Assembly (NCBI RefSeq): GCF_013385145.1
Contig: NZ_JABZEC010000003.1
Coordinates: 1-64,000, forward strand
From: Bombilactobacillus apium
GTDB lineage: Bacteria; Bacillota; Bacilli; Lactobacillales; Lactobacillaceae
Direction of reading: 5' to 3'
DNA: 64,000 bases
Numbering within the stretch: position 1 is the first letter of the stretch; every line of letters begins with the position of its first letter. The notes beneath the pieces were generated by a model. The model had not been told where the DNA came from. It worked only from the letters and a program-made list of their open reading frames with translations, and did not search any database. Below, piece by piece: positions 53,579 to 63,438 of the stretch. The position numbers were made by a program, and so were the translations under genes.

Positions 53579-53592
53579 ATAAAACGTTTTCA
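53579..53592 (-). promoter_or_regulatory. cre-like site upstream of the broken EIIC gene
   Basis: The minus strand reads TGAAAACGTTTTAT, 12 of 14 matches to the cre consensus with a perfect AAAACGTTTT core, 53 bases ahead of the old start codon. Confidence 0.6.
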
Positions 53593-53783
53593 ATTAATAA
53601 TCAAGCTTATTTTAAAAAATGTCTAGGCTTTCTCAATTAATAGATGGAGCAGCTTTTTCCCCCACTTAAATTAAATTCCGTGATCCTAGACCAATTTTTT
53701 GGCAACTAAGTCAAAATGTAACCGTTTTGCTTTGTCTAAAAGCGCTTTTTTACCTCTTTTCACAACTTAGATTCGTTTGCAAA

Positions 53784-53812
53784 TTGACACCCTTAGTCCC
53801 TTTCATTAAACT
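53784..53812 (+). promoter_or_regulatory. Promoter of asnB
   Basis: Perfect TTGACA (53784-53789), 17-base spacer, TAAACT (53807-53812), 30 bases ahead of the start codon. A palindrome AAAAGCGCTTTT lies upstream at about 53740-53751. Confidence 0.85.
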
Positions 53813-53842
53813 AAGGATATCAGTGCAGAGGAGGAAATATTA

Positions 53843-55801
53843 ATGTGCGGAATTATTGCGTTTAGCGATCCCACAATCACTGACAAGGAAACAACTATTA
53901 AGTCAATGATGAAAATGATTGAACACCGCGGACCAAATGTTCAAGGCAGTGGTCAATATCTCAATGATCAAGTGGCGCTGGGCTTTCGGCGCTTAAGTAT
54001 TATTGACCTTCAAGGCGGCAAGCAGCCGATTTATAACGAAGATAATTCTGTCGTCATTACTTTTAATGGCGAAATTTACAACTTTCAAGATTTACGCTCC
54101 GAATTAGTTAGCGCCGGCCATACTTTCAAAACGCAGACCGATACTGAAGTTTTACTACATGGTTACGAAGAATGGGGCATGGAAGGCACCTTGCAACGTG
54201 TGCGGGGGATGTTTGCCTATCTCATCTGGGATAATAATAAGCAAAAGCTTTTCGGCGCGCGTGACTTCTTTGGTATTAAACCTCTTTACTATTATCATGA
54301 AAATGAAACTTTCATTGTCGGCTCTGAAATCAAAGCCTTCCTAAAACATCCCCATTTTCATAAAGAACTCAATCCAACTGCATTGAAACCTTTCTTAATG
54401 AATCAATATAATGATTTAGATGAAACTTTCTTTAAAAATGTTTATCGTTTTCCCGCCGGACATTGGTTTGAACTTCAAGGTGAAGATCTCCAGATTCACG
54501 AATACTGGGACGCTCACTACGAAATCAATCACCAACGTTCCGCACAAGAGACAATTAATGCGATCGATCAAACTGTAACGGAATCAATTAAAGCCCACAA
54601 TATCGCCGATGTGAAAGTCGGTAGCTTCCTATCAGAAGGCGTGGATTCCAGTTATGTAACTTCCGTTTTGCGGCCGCATGAAGTTTTCAGTGTCAACTTT
54701 GATAACGGTCCTTATGACGAAGCTAGTGTCGCCAAAGAGTTAGCGGACGAACAAGGACTTCATTTCAACCAAACAACAGTTGATGGTGATGAAGCATTTC
54801 GCGATTTTCCCGAAATGCAGTACCACCTAGACGAACCCGATAGTAACCCATCGGTAATTCCCCTCTGGTATTTGTGCCGTTTAGCGCGCAAGAAAGTCAC
54901 TGTCGCCCTTTCCGGCGAAGGTGCCGACGAACTTTTCGCTGGTTACGTTAACTACGGGATGCATACCAAAAATATGGTAATTAAGATTTTTGCTAGTGGT
55001 CTCCACAAACTTCCGCGGTCCGTTCGTTACCATCTGGCTCGCGGAGTAAAAAAGATGCCTAATTTCCCTGGCCGCGTCCAATTTTACAGTCAAACTGCCA
55101 AGCCCAGCGAATATTATGTTGGTGAAGCTTTCATTTATGATCCCCAACAGCCGACAATTTTCACTTCTGAACAGGCTAACGGTGTTCTCCAAGTTGACTA
55201 TCAAAATGACCTCACGGTCAATGGCATCTACCAAAAGGACTTCGCTAAAGTTCAAGATGCTGAAGACGTTAAGCAAATGCAATATATTGACTTGCATCAC
55301 TTTATGCTCAATGACATCTTACAAAAAGCAGATAAAATTTCGATGGCCCACTCCTTGGAATTACGGGTTCCTTTCTTAGACCGAAAAGTGGCCGAATTAG
55401 CCAACTCCATTCCTTCTAAGTGGCTCATCAATAGTAAAGATACTAAATATATTTTCCGAAAAGCTGCCTCACGGCACTTGCCAGCTGACTGGGCGCAACG
55501 GCCGAAACTTGGTTTTCCCGTTCCAGTCAAGACTTGGCTGCGTGAAGAAAAGTATTGCCAAGTAGTCCGGGAACTTTTCCAACAAGAATGGGTAGCAGAA
55601 TTCTTCAATCAAGACCGAATTCTAAAACTTCTTGATGATAATTTTGCGGGAAAGATTGATGCTCGCCGCCAAATTTGGAATATTTATACTTTCCTCACTT
55701 GGTATCGGCTCTACTTCATCGATTTCGAAAAAACTGTTCAAGAATACGGTCACGTTCAACCCGATGTCGCGGAATTTATGGCTAATGGAAGCCTCGTTTA
55801 A
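53843..55801 (+). CDS. asnB: Glutamine-hydrolysing asparagine synthetase
   Basis: Makes asparagine from aspartate, ATP and glutamine. Class II glutaminase domain (1 to about 200) with nucleophile C2 (MCGIIAF), then EHRGPN, LSIIDLQGGKQP and TFNGEIYNF; synthetase domain (about 225-600) with the ATP loop FLSEGVDSSYV, where Glu replaces the second Gly of the common SGGxDS, and VALSGEGADELFAGY. At 652 residues it is slightly longer than usual, with extra C-terminal residues. GAGGAGG precedes the ATG. It stands alone and ends at the terminator 55823-55856. Confidence 0.96.
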   Translation: MCGIIAFSDPTITDKETTIKSMMKMIEHRGPNVQGSGQYLNDQVALGFRRLSIIDLQGGKQPIYNEDNSVVITFNGEIYNFQDLRSELVSAGHTFKTQTDTEVLLHGYEEWGMEGTLQRVRGMFAYLIWDNNKQKLFGARDFFGIKPLYYYHENETFIVGSEIKAFLKHPHFHKELNPTALKPFLMNQYNDLDETFFKNVYRFPAGHWFELQGEDLQIHEYWDAHYEINHQRSAQETINAIDQTVTESIKAHNIADVKVGSFLSEGVDSSYVTSVLRPHEVFSVNFDNGPYDEASVAKELADEQGLHFNQTTVDGDEAFRDFPEMQYHLDEPDSNPSVIPLWYLCRLARKKVTVALSGEGADELFAGYVNYGMHTKNMVIKIFASGLHKLPRSVRYHLARGVKKMPNFPGRVQFYSQTAKPSEYYVGEAFIYDPQQPTIFTSEQANGVLQVDYQNDLTVNGIYQKDFAKVQDAEDVKQMQYIDLHHFMLNDILQKADKISMAHSLELRVPFLDRKVAELANSIPSKWLINSKDTKYIFRKAASRHLPADWAQRPKLGFPVPVKTWLREEKYCQVVRELFQQEWVAEFFNQDRILKLLDDNFAGKIDARRQIWNIYTFLTWYRLYFIDFEKTVQEYGHVQPDVAEFMANGSLV

Positions 55802-55822
55802 AAACAACGCCAATTTATCTTC

Positions 55823-55856
55823 GACCAATGAATTTTCCCTTCATTGGTCTTTTTTT
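55823..55856 (+). terminator. Terminator of asnB
   Basis: GACCAATGAA (55823-55832) pairs with TTCATTGGTC (55840-55849), followed by a run of T. Confidence 0.93.
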
Positions 55857-55960
55857 GTCTTCTGGAAAAGTTACTCCCAGCTTGGTCGCCAAGCTATTAA
55901 AAAACTATTATTCTTTCTTGAGATTACCCAACCTTAAATCTTCTTAAGAGGAGTTAAAAA

Positions 55961-57014
55961 ATAAAAATTACTGCTTGTAAAAGCGACTCTGGACAAGCAA
56001 GAAGTAAAATTATTTTTCAAAGTTTGGGAAGTAAAATAAAAATATCTACTGTTTTTTTATTGCTCATCAATTTACTATCTGATCTAATTGCCGACTATAC
56101 GTCCAATCTGATCCTCCATTACGAAAAACAGTTTTTAACTCAAAAAGCTGACTACCAGATGGCTCTAGGTTTTTCGACCGGAATCAACAACCTAATTTCA
56201 CTGATTTTTCAAGCCCTAGGAGCTAGCCTAATTGTCCTTCTCCATCATAACTTCGTTCTTTTTGGACTCATCAACGCGGTTTCTTTTTTCTTAGCGGGTG
56301 CAGTTTTGTGGCATGACCGCAAAATTCTCCAAAAGATTGATCAAACAGAGCAGCAATCGTCTCCTAACCAGAGTCTTTCTCCAGAAAGCTTTTTTAAAAT
56401 CTTCATCAAGCTGGCAAAATTATCACTGCTCACCCCACTCTCAAAATCACGCTCGCTTTAGCCGTCACTGTCAATCTCCTCGGAGCTTCACTTGATGGTC
56501 TAGCCGCGGTTTTCTTAGCCACGACCTCACAGCTTTGGTTAGGTAATTTTGGTAATACTATTGCCTCTATCAGCATCTTAAGCTCGCTAGCCATGACTAT
56601 TTCCACTCTTTGGATGGGCGATGGAGGACAAAAACTATCTCTGCCAACCTTGATCTTCATTACTACAAGTGCTCTCACAATTTTTGCTAGTACTTTCGTT
56701 TACTGGAAAAATCCAGTTCTCATGTTGGCCAGCATTATTTTAGCGGCTTATCCGCTAGGTAAAATTAATCCCCAGCTTCATAGCGAAATCTTTGTTCAGG
56801 CGGATACCCAACATCTCAGTTCGACCATTGCCATCTTCAAAACCCTCCTTTTAATCGGGGCACCACTCGGGAATACTCTCTTTTTAACCATCGTTAACTT
56901 ACTTTCTCCCACAAAGTCTTGGCTATTTTAGCCGGTTTAGTCACCTTATTAACTGGCTTTTACACCCTTCGTGGACCTTCAACTTCTAGCTGTAACTCTA
57001 CTGGAGAAAAATAA
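55961..57014 (+). pseudogene. Decayed MFS transporter gene
   Basis: A ribosome site AAGAGGAG (55946-55953) is followed eight bases later by ATA, not ATG, in frame with KITACKSDSGQARSKIIFQSLGSKIKISTVFLLLINLLSDLIADYTSN. The reading shifts near 56412 (KLAKL where AGKIITAHPTLKITLALAVTVNLLGASLDGL continues in another frame) and again near 56918 (PTKSWLF versus LAILAGLVTLLTGFYTLRGP). The second half, with LASIILAAYPLGKINPQLHSEIF, has the outline of a major-facilitator protein. It is also shorter than a full 12-helix transporter at the N-terminus. Confidence 0.8.
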
Positions 57015-57078
57015 AAAAATCGAACTTTACTTTTTAAAAATAATTTTCTGAAATGAACTTCAAAAAGGAGAACTTTTA

Positions 57079-57531
57079 ATGTCTTCTTGGTCACAAAATC
57101 GAATTGCGGCTGCTCTTAACGGAACTAATCCCATGATCATGGCGGAATTAGCCGGAGGTTTTGTCGCTTTGGGTGATACCCAATTTCTTCCGGGATATTC
57201 AGTTCTGCTCCCGAAACGCCAAGTAACAAGCCTAAATGATCTAACTCTCCCTGAACGTTCGGCCTTTTTGCTGTCAATGAGCCTAGTAGGTGACGCGCTA
57301 ATTAAAGTTTGTTATCCTCATAAAATTAATTATGATATTTTAGGAAACACAGATAATTTCCTCCATGCTCATATTTTCCCTCGTTATCAAAGTGAGCCCG
57401 CTCAACGACTTTCCAAACCCGTTTGGTTATATAGCCCGGAACATTGGACTGCTCCTCAATACCAATATGATTCCAAACAACACGCCGCTTTAAGACAAGA
57501 ACTAACCCAAGCCTTAATTAAACGTCAATAG
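57079..57531 (+). CDS. HIT-superfamily protein
   Basis: Soluble protein of 150 residues that resembles HIT nucleotide hydrolases/transferases. The N-terminal part has VALGDTQFLPGYSVLLPKRQVTSLNDLTLPERSAFL, and the histidine motif is NFLHAHIFPRY near residue 95-105. The usual H-x-H-x-H-xx motif is changed: the third histidine is Phe, so hydrolysis through the classic site is in doubt; the middle histidine (the nucleophile in active members) is present. AAGGAG precedes the ATG. Unlinked to other genes by operon. Confidence 0.75.
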   Translation: MSSWSQNRIAAALNGTNPMIMAELAGGFVALGDTQFLPGYSVLLPKRQVTSLNDLTLPERSAFLLSMSLVGDALIKVCYPHKINYDILGNTDNFLHAHIFPRYQSEPAQRLSKPVWLYSPEHWTAPQYQYDSKQHAALRQELTQALIKRQ

Positions 57532-57545
57532 CTACTTTCACTGTA

Positions 57546-57590
57546 AACAAACAGACTGCCGAAAATTTCAGCAGTCTGTTTGTTTTTTTA
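57546..57590. terminator. Bidirectional terminator
   Basis: AAACAAACAGACTGC pairs with GCAGTCTGTTTGTTT, followed by T. It lies between the convergent HIT and NCS1 genes. Confidence 0.9.
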
Positions 57591-57593
57591 AAA

Positions 57594-58946
57594 TTATTCT
57601 GCTCTTGATATTCTCGAGACAGTCCAAGAACGCCAAGCATAATAGATGGCAGCCGTAATCAGAATCGTGATGAAAGTTGCTCCGACGGTTTGATTAATCC
57701 CCGCAACTTGTTTGAGTCCCAGATAAATACCGACACCCAAGATCCAACTTCCCAGAGCCGGTAAATGCCAGCCATGAAAATACCAATAAGGTCCCGTGGG
57801 CTGATCAAACTCATCAATTGCGTAGTGACTGTGGTGAATCAAAAAGTAATCAACTAAAAAGATGGCTACTTCTGGTCCTAAGAACATCCCGATCGCATCC
57901 AAAAACCACTTAAAAGTTTCCAAAAAGGTTGTGACGTAGACGGGAATAAAAGTCACTACCGCCGCAGCTATGGTTACAATCCACAAAGCCGGCTTCAAAG
58001 GTAATTTGGAAAAAATATTCGTTGCCGCTGACCCGGCAGCCATCAAATTAACCGCATTGGCGGTTGTACTGGTCAACATAATGACAATCAAAGCTAAAAC
58101 CCCGAGCCCTAATTGTGCCGCAACCGTGCTCGGATCTGAATTATTGGGATCAAACTTTCCCAATAAAATCGCGCTCGCAATTGTCGCAATAATTCCCATC
58201 AAGGCAAACCAAATCAAGCCTAAATTGGCCCCCCAAAAAGAAGCCCAAGTAGCCGCCTTTTGGTGCCGGGCATAACGACTAAAATCAGCTGCCGCTGTCA
58301 CCCAAGCCAAATTAAAAGCCGCTAAAGAATCAATTGCTATCCCACTAGGCAGGCGAAAATGTCCACTAGGACGCCAAACTAATAAGTCTGAAAAAGGGAC
58401 CATTTTTAAAACAACGATCGATTCCCAGATGACGAAAATCGTCACTAGAATCATCCCAAAACGTTCAATTAAGCGGACTGAACGCTCTCCCAAAGAGATA
58501 CTCAACAAATGCAGAATCGACATGATAATAATCCCGATAATAATTCCCCAATGTTGATTTTTAGACCAATGAAATAATTCTTGAAAAATATAACTGACCG
58601 AAAGGGCGGCAATATAAGTATTGACTGCTGTCCAACCAATGAACTGCACGATATTAATTAATGAGGGAATGATTGAGCCACGAATTCCAAAAGCTCCTCG
58701 CATTAAAGTCATCGTCGGTAATTTGGTCTGATAGCCCGCCAAAGAAACACACATTAATAATAAGTAAGCACAACAGCCGGTCACGATTAATAAAGAACTG
58801 GCGGTTACTAGCCCGCAAGCAGCAATAACCCCACCAATGTACCAAGTCCCATTATTGGCATTAGCCCCCAGCCAAGTCGCAAATAGGTCCCAATTAGACA
58901 TCTGCTGGGCAGCTTCTGGCACCGCATAACGTTGGAAAAACTTCAT
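57594..58946 (-). CDS. NCS1-family nucleobase permease under pyrimidine control
   Basis: Integral membrane importer of 450 residues with about twelve helices, of the cytosine/purine/hydantoin (NCS1) group. The N-terminal segments WDLFATWLGANANNGTWYIGG and TLMRGAFGIRGSIIPSLINIVQFIGWTAVNTYIAA are diagnostic. The leader contains a PyrR-type binding hairpin and a terminator (58962-59062), which ties its expression to UMP levels and makes a pyrimidine base, cytosine or uracil, the best guess for the substrate. Without the leader a hydroxymethylpyrimidine (CytX-like) transporter would have been a fair alternative. Confidence 0.88.
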   Translation of the reverse strand: MKFFQRYAVPEAAQQMSNWDLFATWLGANANNGTWYIGGVIAACGLVTASSLLIVTGCCAYLLLMCVSLAGYQTKLPTMTLMRGAFGIRGSIIPSLINIVQFIGWTAVNTYIAALSVSYIFQELFHWSKNQHWGIIIGIIIMSILHLLSISLGERSVRLIERFGMILVTIFVIWESIVVLKMVPFSDLLVWRPSGHFRLPSGIAIDSLAAFNLAWVTAAADFSRYARHQKAATWASFWGANLGLIWFALMGIIATIASAILLGKFDPNNSDPSTVAAQLGLGVLALIVIMLTSTTANAVNLMAAGSAATNIFSKLPLKPALWIVTIAAAVVTFIPVYVTTFLETFKWFLDAIGMFLGPEVAIFLVDYFLIHHSHYAIDEFDQPTGPYWYFHGWHLPALGSWILGVGIYLGLKQVAGINQTVGATFITILITAAIYYAWRSWTVSRISRAE

Positions 58947-58961
58947 ATCTTCTCCTCCAAA

Positions 58962-58994
58962 TAAAAAATCACGCCTCGAAATTTTGGGCGTGAT
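58962..58994 (-). terminator. Attenuator terminator before the NCS1 permease gene
   Basis: ATCACGCC (58994-58987) and GGCGTGAT (58975-58968) pair across an eleven-base loop and are followed by T residues. It ends about 15 bases before the start codon, so it must be bypassed for expression. Confidence 0.9.
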
Positions 58995-59024
58995 GAAATC
59001 TTAACTTCAATTAAGCGCACCCTT

Positions 59025-59044
59025 GGAAGCCTCGCAGGACTTCC
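59025..59044 (-). promoter_or_regulatory. PyrR-binding anti-antiterminator hairpin
   Basis: On the minus strand the RNA reads GGAAGUCCUGCGAGGCUUCC. The loop and flank AGUCCUGCGAGGCU fit the PyrR-binding consensus ARUCCNGNGAGGYU at every position. PyrR with UMP would stabilise this hairpin, letting the terminator at 58962-58994 form. Further pairing of the CUUAACU (about 59053-59059) and AGUUAAG segments could build the alternative antiterminator; that detail is by eye. Confidence 0.88.
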
Positions 59045-59068
59045 TTAAAAAGTTTTCAGTTAAGTTGC

Positions 59069-59097
59069 ATTTTAAGCAGAAAAAAACCCGTTGTCAA
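59069..59097 (-). promoter_or_regulatory. Promoter of the NCS1 permease transcript
   Basis: Perfect TTGACA (59097-59092), 17-base spacer, TAAAAT (59074-59069) on the minus strand, giving a leader of about 115 bases. Confidence 0.88.
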
Positions 59098-59116
59098 ATA
59101 AAATTTGAATCAGCAA

Positions 59117-60652
59117 TTAATTCAAACTGTTCATTAAAGTATAAGTTACCGTACTATGGTATTCTCCCGGTGAGGCGTTTTTAATGGCCGCTGAGTTAAA
59201 GACTATTCCTTGACTGGGAGCCTTTTGCCAAGAATAACTTTCTTTATCTGCCCTACTTGTCGCCTGAAAAATAGTCACTGCTTGAGCGAGAGACTGTCCT
59301 TGATACTGCAAAGCTTGTCCGACTAGCTGTTGCTTATCAGTTTGAAACGGGGTCGCCACGACCTCCACCCGCCATTTTTTTCCCGCCCGCTGGGCTCTTT
59401 GATCAATCACGATGATCTTTTGGTCATCAGGGGTCAATAATAAGCATTTTTGCCCCACAATAAAGTGACCAAAAGTCAAATTAAGGGGAACCGTCTGTAA
59501 ATAAAAAGTTTCGGCTGCTGCTGGCTCCCAAACATAGGTCTCCGTATTGGGTGGGGGTGTTTGCCCTTGATAATTTTGCATTATTTGAGCAGCTGATAGC
59601 TTAGCCCCCTGCGGATGATAATCACTTCCCGCTCCTAGCGCTTGCCAATTAGTCGTTTGACTGAGATAGTCATTATCTTCTGGAAATGGGGTACCTTGTC
59701 CCGGAGCCGCGGGCAAATTGGCTTGCCCAATATTCGTTTGGGGACCCAAACTTAATTTCCATAATTTCGGAGTTTTTTCTAACATCCGCGTCGTTTTTTG
59801 AACCCGGGGCATCTGCCAAGACCACAAATCAAGTTGCAACAAATTCTGACAACCGGCAAACATCTCTAAAACACTCGTTGCCTGTTGTAAATCAAAGTGT
59901 TGCACGTCTAATTTTTGCACAGCCTGACAGTTGGAAAACATATCTCCAAAATTGACGACCGCGGGAGTTTGCCAGTGGCTTAAAGCAATTGACGTCAATT
60001 TTTCACAGTTCGCGAATAAGTAACCCATATCCGTTACTTGACGCGTATCAAAATGCTGACCAACCAATTGTTGCAGTTGCCGGCAACCACTAAACATCGA
60101 CCGCAAGGAAGTTGCTTTACCCGTCTGAAAATTAGTCAAATCCAACTTGGTCAAAGACTGATCTTGGCGAAACATTCCTGAAAAGCTTTGTACCTGATCG
60201 GTCGTTAACCGACTGACGTCCAATTCCATCAACTGGGGACAATCAGCAAACATAGTGTGCATATCCGTCACTTGGCTCGTATCTAAATTAGTTAGCCCCG
60301 TAAATTTTTGAACTTGCGTTAAACCTTCAAACATCCCAAAAGCTGAGCCTAGTACTTGAACTCCTGGTTTAATAACCACTTCTTTAATCGTCGCCCGTTG
60401 ACTCTCCCAGGGCCAATCACCGCGACCCTGGATGACTGGGAGATTAATTTGATGCGGATAAAGGGTTAAGACATCATCTTTAACTTCCCACCACGGATCT
60501 TCTTGGCTAGTCGCCACAGTTGTTGCCGATGATTCTTTCGGAGAAGTTCCTTGGTCGGCTGCTTGTCCAGGATTTTTGAATAAAACAATCCCGCAAATTA
60601 TTAGTAAAATTATCTGAGCAATCCAGAATAATTGCCTTTTCCCATGCACCAT
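59117..60652 (-). CDS. Surface protein with BspA-type leucine-rich repeats and a WxL-like end
   Basis: Exported protein of 511 residues. An N-terminal signal or anchor helix (about 8-25) is followed by a short acidic region and then seven or so DUF285/BspA-type leucine-rich repeats (about 95-290). Each has the pattern MFxxCxxLxxLDLxxxxTxxVTDM, e.g. TDMHTMFADCPQLMELDVSRL. The last 130 residues resemble a WxL domain (VPLNLTFGHFIVG... to EYHSTVTYTLMNSLN), with YTL where WxL is expected, as in the 852-residue protein at 35085-37643. Such repeats bind proteins or host surfaces. A single gene without linked anchors. Confidence 0.85.
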   Translation of the reverse strand: MVHGKRQLFWIAQIILLIICGIVLFKNPGQAADQGTSPKESSATTVATSQEDPWWEVKDDVLTLYPHQINLPVIQGRGDWPWESQRATIKEVVIKPGVQVLGSAFGMFEGLTQVQKFTGLTNLDTSQVTDMHTMFADCPQLMELDVSRLTTDQVQSFSGMFRQDQSLTKLDLTNFQTGKATSLRSMFSGCRQLQQLVGQHFDTRQVTDMGYLFANCEKLTSIALSHWQTPAVVNFGDMFSNCQAVQKLDVQHFDLQQATSVLEMFAGCQNLLQLDLWSWQMPRVQKTTRMLEKTPKLWKLSLGPQTNIGQANLPAAPGQGTPFPEDNDYLSQTTNWQALGAGSDYHPQGAKLSAAQIMQNYQGQTPPPNTETYVWEPAAAETFYLQTVPLNLTFGHFIVGQKCLLLTPDDQKIIVIDQRAQRAGKKWRVEVVATPFQTDKQQLVGQALQYQGQSLAQAVTIFQATSRADKESYSWQKAPSQGIVFNSAAIKNASPGEYHSTVTYTLMNSLN

Positions 60653-60744
60653 TATTTTTTCCGCCTTAATTTACTATCCCTAATTATAAATAATTTCTCC
60701 TGCCAAGCTCAATTATTTTGTTTGCCAGCTCAATTTTCTGAGAT

Positions 60745-60780
60745 TAAAAAAGTACGATTCGAAAACTCGAATCGTACTTT
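60745..60780 (-). terminator. Terminator of the rpsL-rpsG-fusA operon
   Basis: AAAGTACGATTCGA (60780-60767 on the minus strand) and its exact complement TCGAATCGTACTTT (60762-60749), followed by T. No tuf gene follows fusA here. Confidence 0.93.
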
Positions 60781-60796
60781 GGATTTTGCTTATTAA

Positions 60797-62887
60797 CTAA
60801 GCATTGCCACCATTTTTCTTGATAATTTCTTCTTGAACACTCTTTGGTGTCTTTTCATAATGATCAAAGGTCATGGTGAAAGTTCCCCGACCTTGAGTTG
60901 CTGAACGTAAGGTAGTTGCATAACCGAACATTTCAGATAATGGGACGAAAGCATTAACTAATTGAGCATTGCCTCGTTCTTCCATTCCTTCAATCCGGCC
61001 CCGACGAGCAGTAACTTGACCCATAACGTCACCTAGGTAATCGTCTGGGGTTACAACTTCCACTTTCATAATTGGTTCAAGGATAACTGCTCCAGCACCC
61101 TTAACCGCATTATGCAAAGCCATGGAAGCAGCAACCTTGAAGGCAGCTTCGGAGGAATCGACTTCGTGGTAAGAACCATCGTATAACTTAGCCTTGATAT
61201 CAATCAATGGATAGCCAGCTAAGACCCCATTGGCCATGGAATCTTTCAAACCAGCTTCAACTGATGGAATATATTCCCGCGGAACAACCCCACCAACGAT
61301 GGCATCTTCAAATTCAAAGCCTTTACCCTCTTCGTTTGGTTCGAATTCGATCCAAACGTCACCATATTGACCTTTACCACCAGACTGACGAACAAATTTA
61401 CCTTCGGCAGAAGCCTTCTTGGTGAAGGTTTCCCGATAAGCAACTTGAGGTTCCCCAACTTGAGCGTCCACCTTGAATTCCCGGCGCATCCGGTCAACCA
61501 TGATGTCTAAGTGTAATTCACCCATCCCAGCAATTAAAGTTTCGCCAGTTTCAGGGTTCGTTTCAGCTTGGAAAGTTGGGTCTTCTTCAGCTAGTTTTTG
61601 CAAAGCAATATCTAACTTGTCCCGGTCTTCCTTGGACTTCGGTTCGATGGAAACTTGGATCACTGGTGCCGGAATATCCATTGACTCCAAGATCAAAGCA
61701 TGATTAGGATCGGTTAAGGAGTCACCAGTTGTCGTATTCTTCAAACCAATTGCCGCAGCAATATCACCAGAGAATACTTCTGGGATTTCTTTCCGGTGGT
61801 TGGAGTGCATTTGGAGTAAACGACCAACCCGTTCCCGCTTATCTTTAGTTGCGTTCAAAACATAAGAACCAGATTCCAAGGTTCCGGTGTAAACCCGCAA
61901 GTAAGTTAAACGACCAACGAAAGGATCAGTAGCAATTTTGAAAGCCAAGCCAGCAAAAGGTTTGTTGTCATCAGCAACTAATTCTACTTCTTCTTCAGTC
62001 TCAGGATCAGTAGCGTTATATGGACGGACATCAAGTGGTGATGGTAAGTAATCAACCACGGCATCCATCAACATCTGTACACCCTTGTTCTTGAAAGCTG
62101 AACCAGCTAAGACTGGGAACAATTCCAAGTTGATTGTCGCTTTCCGGATCGCTTTTTTGATTTCGTCATTACTGATTTCAGCACCATCAAGGTACTTATC
62201 CATAATCCCGTCATCAACGTCAGCCAAAGCTTCGATCATTTGAGTCCGCCGCTTTTCAGCTTCTTCTTTGTATTCATCAGGAACATCAACGGTATCCCAT
62301 TTAGCGCCCAATTCATCTTCGTCATACAAATCGGCCTTCATTTCGATTAGGTCAATGACCCCTTCGAAATCATCTTCAGCACCGATCGGCATTTGAATCG
62401 AAATTGGTTTTGCATCTAAACGGTCTTTGATGGTTTGGACTGAATAATCAAAGTCAGCACCCAATTTATCCATCTTGTTGATGAAAACAATCCGGGGAAC
62501 GCTATAAGTTGTTGCTTGCCGCCAAACATTTTCAGTTTGTGGTTCAACCCCAGATTGACCATCCAAAACAGTAATCGCACCATCTAAAACCCGCAAGGAA
62601 CGTTCAACTTCAATCGTGAAGTCCACGTGTCCTGGGGTGTCGATGATGTTAATTCGATTGCCTTTCCATTCGGCAGTTGTAGCTGCAGAAGTGATGGTGA
62701 TGCCCCGTTCTTGTTCTTGGGCCATCCAGTCCATTTGGGAAGCTCCATCATGAGTTTCACCAATTTTATGAATTTTACCTGTATAGTATAAAATTCGTTC
62801 TGTTGTCGTTGTCTTACCGGCATCAATATGGGCCATGATTCCGATATTACGTGTTTTTTCTAAAGGAAATTCACGTTTATTAGCCAT
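60797..62887 (-). CDS. fusA: Translation elongation factor G
   Basis: GTPase of 696 residues that drives ribosome translocation. G-domain motifs are visible: [15 protein letters not shown] (P-loop), [10 protein letters not shown] (G2), DTPGHVDF (G3) and NKMDKLGAD (G4); domains II to V follow, ending with the family's [18 protein letters not shown]. The length is normal. It is last of rpsL-rpsG-fusA, 33 bases after rpsG. Confidence 0.98.
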   Translation of the reverse strand: MANKREFPLEKTRNIGIMAHIDAGKTTTTERILYYTGKIHKIGETHDGASQMDWMAQEQERGITITSAATTAEWKGNRINIIDTPGHVDFTIEVERSLRVLDGAITVLDGQSGVEPQTENVWRQATTYSVPRIVFINKMDKLGADFDYSVQTIKDRLDAKPISIQMPIGAEDDFEGVIDLIEMKADLYDEDELGAKWDTVDVPDEYKEEAEKRRTQMIEALADVDDGIMDKYLDGAEISNDEIKKAIRKATINLELFPVLAGSAFKNKGVQMLMDAVVDYLPSPLDVRPYNATDPETEEEVELVADDNKPFAGLAFKIATDPFVGRLTYLRVYTGTLESGSYVLNATKDKRERVGRLLQMHSNHRKEIPEVFSGDIAAAIGLKNTTTGDSLTDPNHALILESMDIPAPVIQVSIEPKSKEDRDKLDIALQKLAEEDPTFQAETNPETGETLIAGMGELHLDIMVDRMRREFKVDAQVGEPQVAYRETFTKKASAEGKFVRQSGGKGQYGDVWIEFEPNEEGKGFEFEDAIVGGVVPREYIPSVEAGLKDSMANGVLAGYPLIDIKAKLYDGSYHEVDSSEAAFKVAASMALHNAVKGAGAVILEPIMKVEVVTPDDYLGDVMGQVTARRGRIEGMEERGNAQLVNAFVPLSEMFGYATTLRSATQGRGTFTMTFDHYEKTPKSVQEEIIKKNGGNA

Positions 62888-62920
62888 TAGATAATAGTAC
62901 TCCTCTCAATAATCCGCAGA

Positions 62921-63391
62921 TTACCAGCGATAATGTGCGAAAGCCCGGTTTGCATCAGCCATCTTATGGGTATCTTCCCGTTTCTTAACAGCAGCACCGG
63001 TATTATTAGCAGCGTCCATAATTTCGGATGCCAAACGTTCATCCATCGTATGTTCACCACGTAAACGAGCATAGTTAACAATCCAACGTAGACCTAAAGT
63101 TGTCCGTCGTTCTGGGCGAACTTCAATTGGTACTTGGTAGTTAGAACCACCGATCCGGCGAGCTTTAACTTCCAAAACAGGCATTACATTCTTCATTGCT
63201 TCATCAAAAACTTCAACCGGATCATTTCCCGTCTTGTCCTTGATAATATCAAAAGCGTCATACAAGATAGTTGAAGCTTTTCCCCGTTTACCATCAACCA
63301 TCAAGTGATTAATTAAGCGTGTTACAAGCTTTGAGTTATAAATTGGGTCTGGCAAAACATCGCGTTTTGAGACACTACCTTTTCTTGGCAT
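62921..63391 (-). CDS. rpsG: Ribosomal protein S7
   Basis: Small-subunit protein of 156 residues that nucleates the head of the 30S subunit by binding 16S rRNA. It starts [28 protein letters not shown] and ends ...[13 protein letters not shown], as in other Firmicutes. It lies 47 bases after rpsL. S7 often regulates its own operon in bacteria; no obvious S7-binding mimic could be assigned in the rpsL-rpsG spacer. Confidence 0.98.
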   Translation of the reverse strand: MPRKGSVSKRDVLPDPIYNSKLVTRLINHLMVDGKRGKASTILYDAFDIIKDKTGNDPVEVFDEAMKNVMPVLEVKARRIGGSNYQVPIEVRPERRTTLGLRWIVNYARLRGEHTMDERLASEIMDAANNTGAAVKKREDTHKMADANRAFAHYRW

Positions 63392-63438
63392 GAATATCCT
63401 CCTAAAAATTCAATGATTAAAATTAGTAAATTAATAAT

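Noticed and set aside
58947-59070. A thiamine pyrophosphate riboswitch before the NCS1 permease
   Set aside because: GGGUGC is present, but the CUGAGA and other conserved TPP elements are missing; the sequence fits a PyrR site instead.
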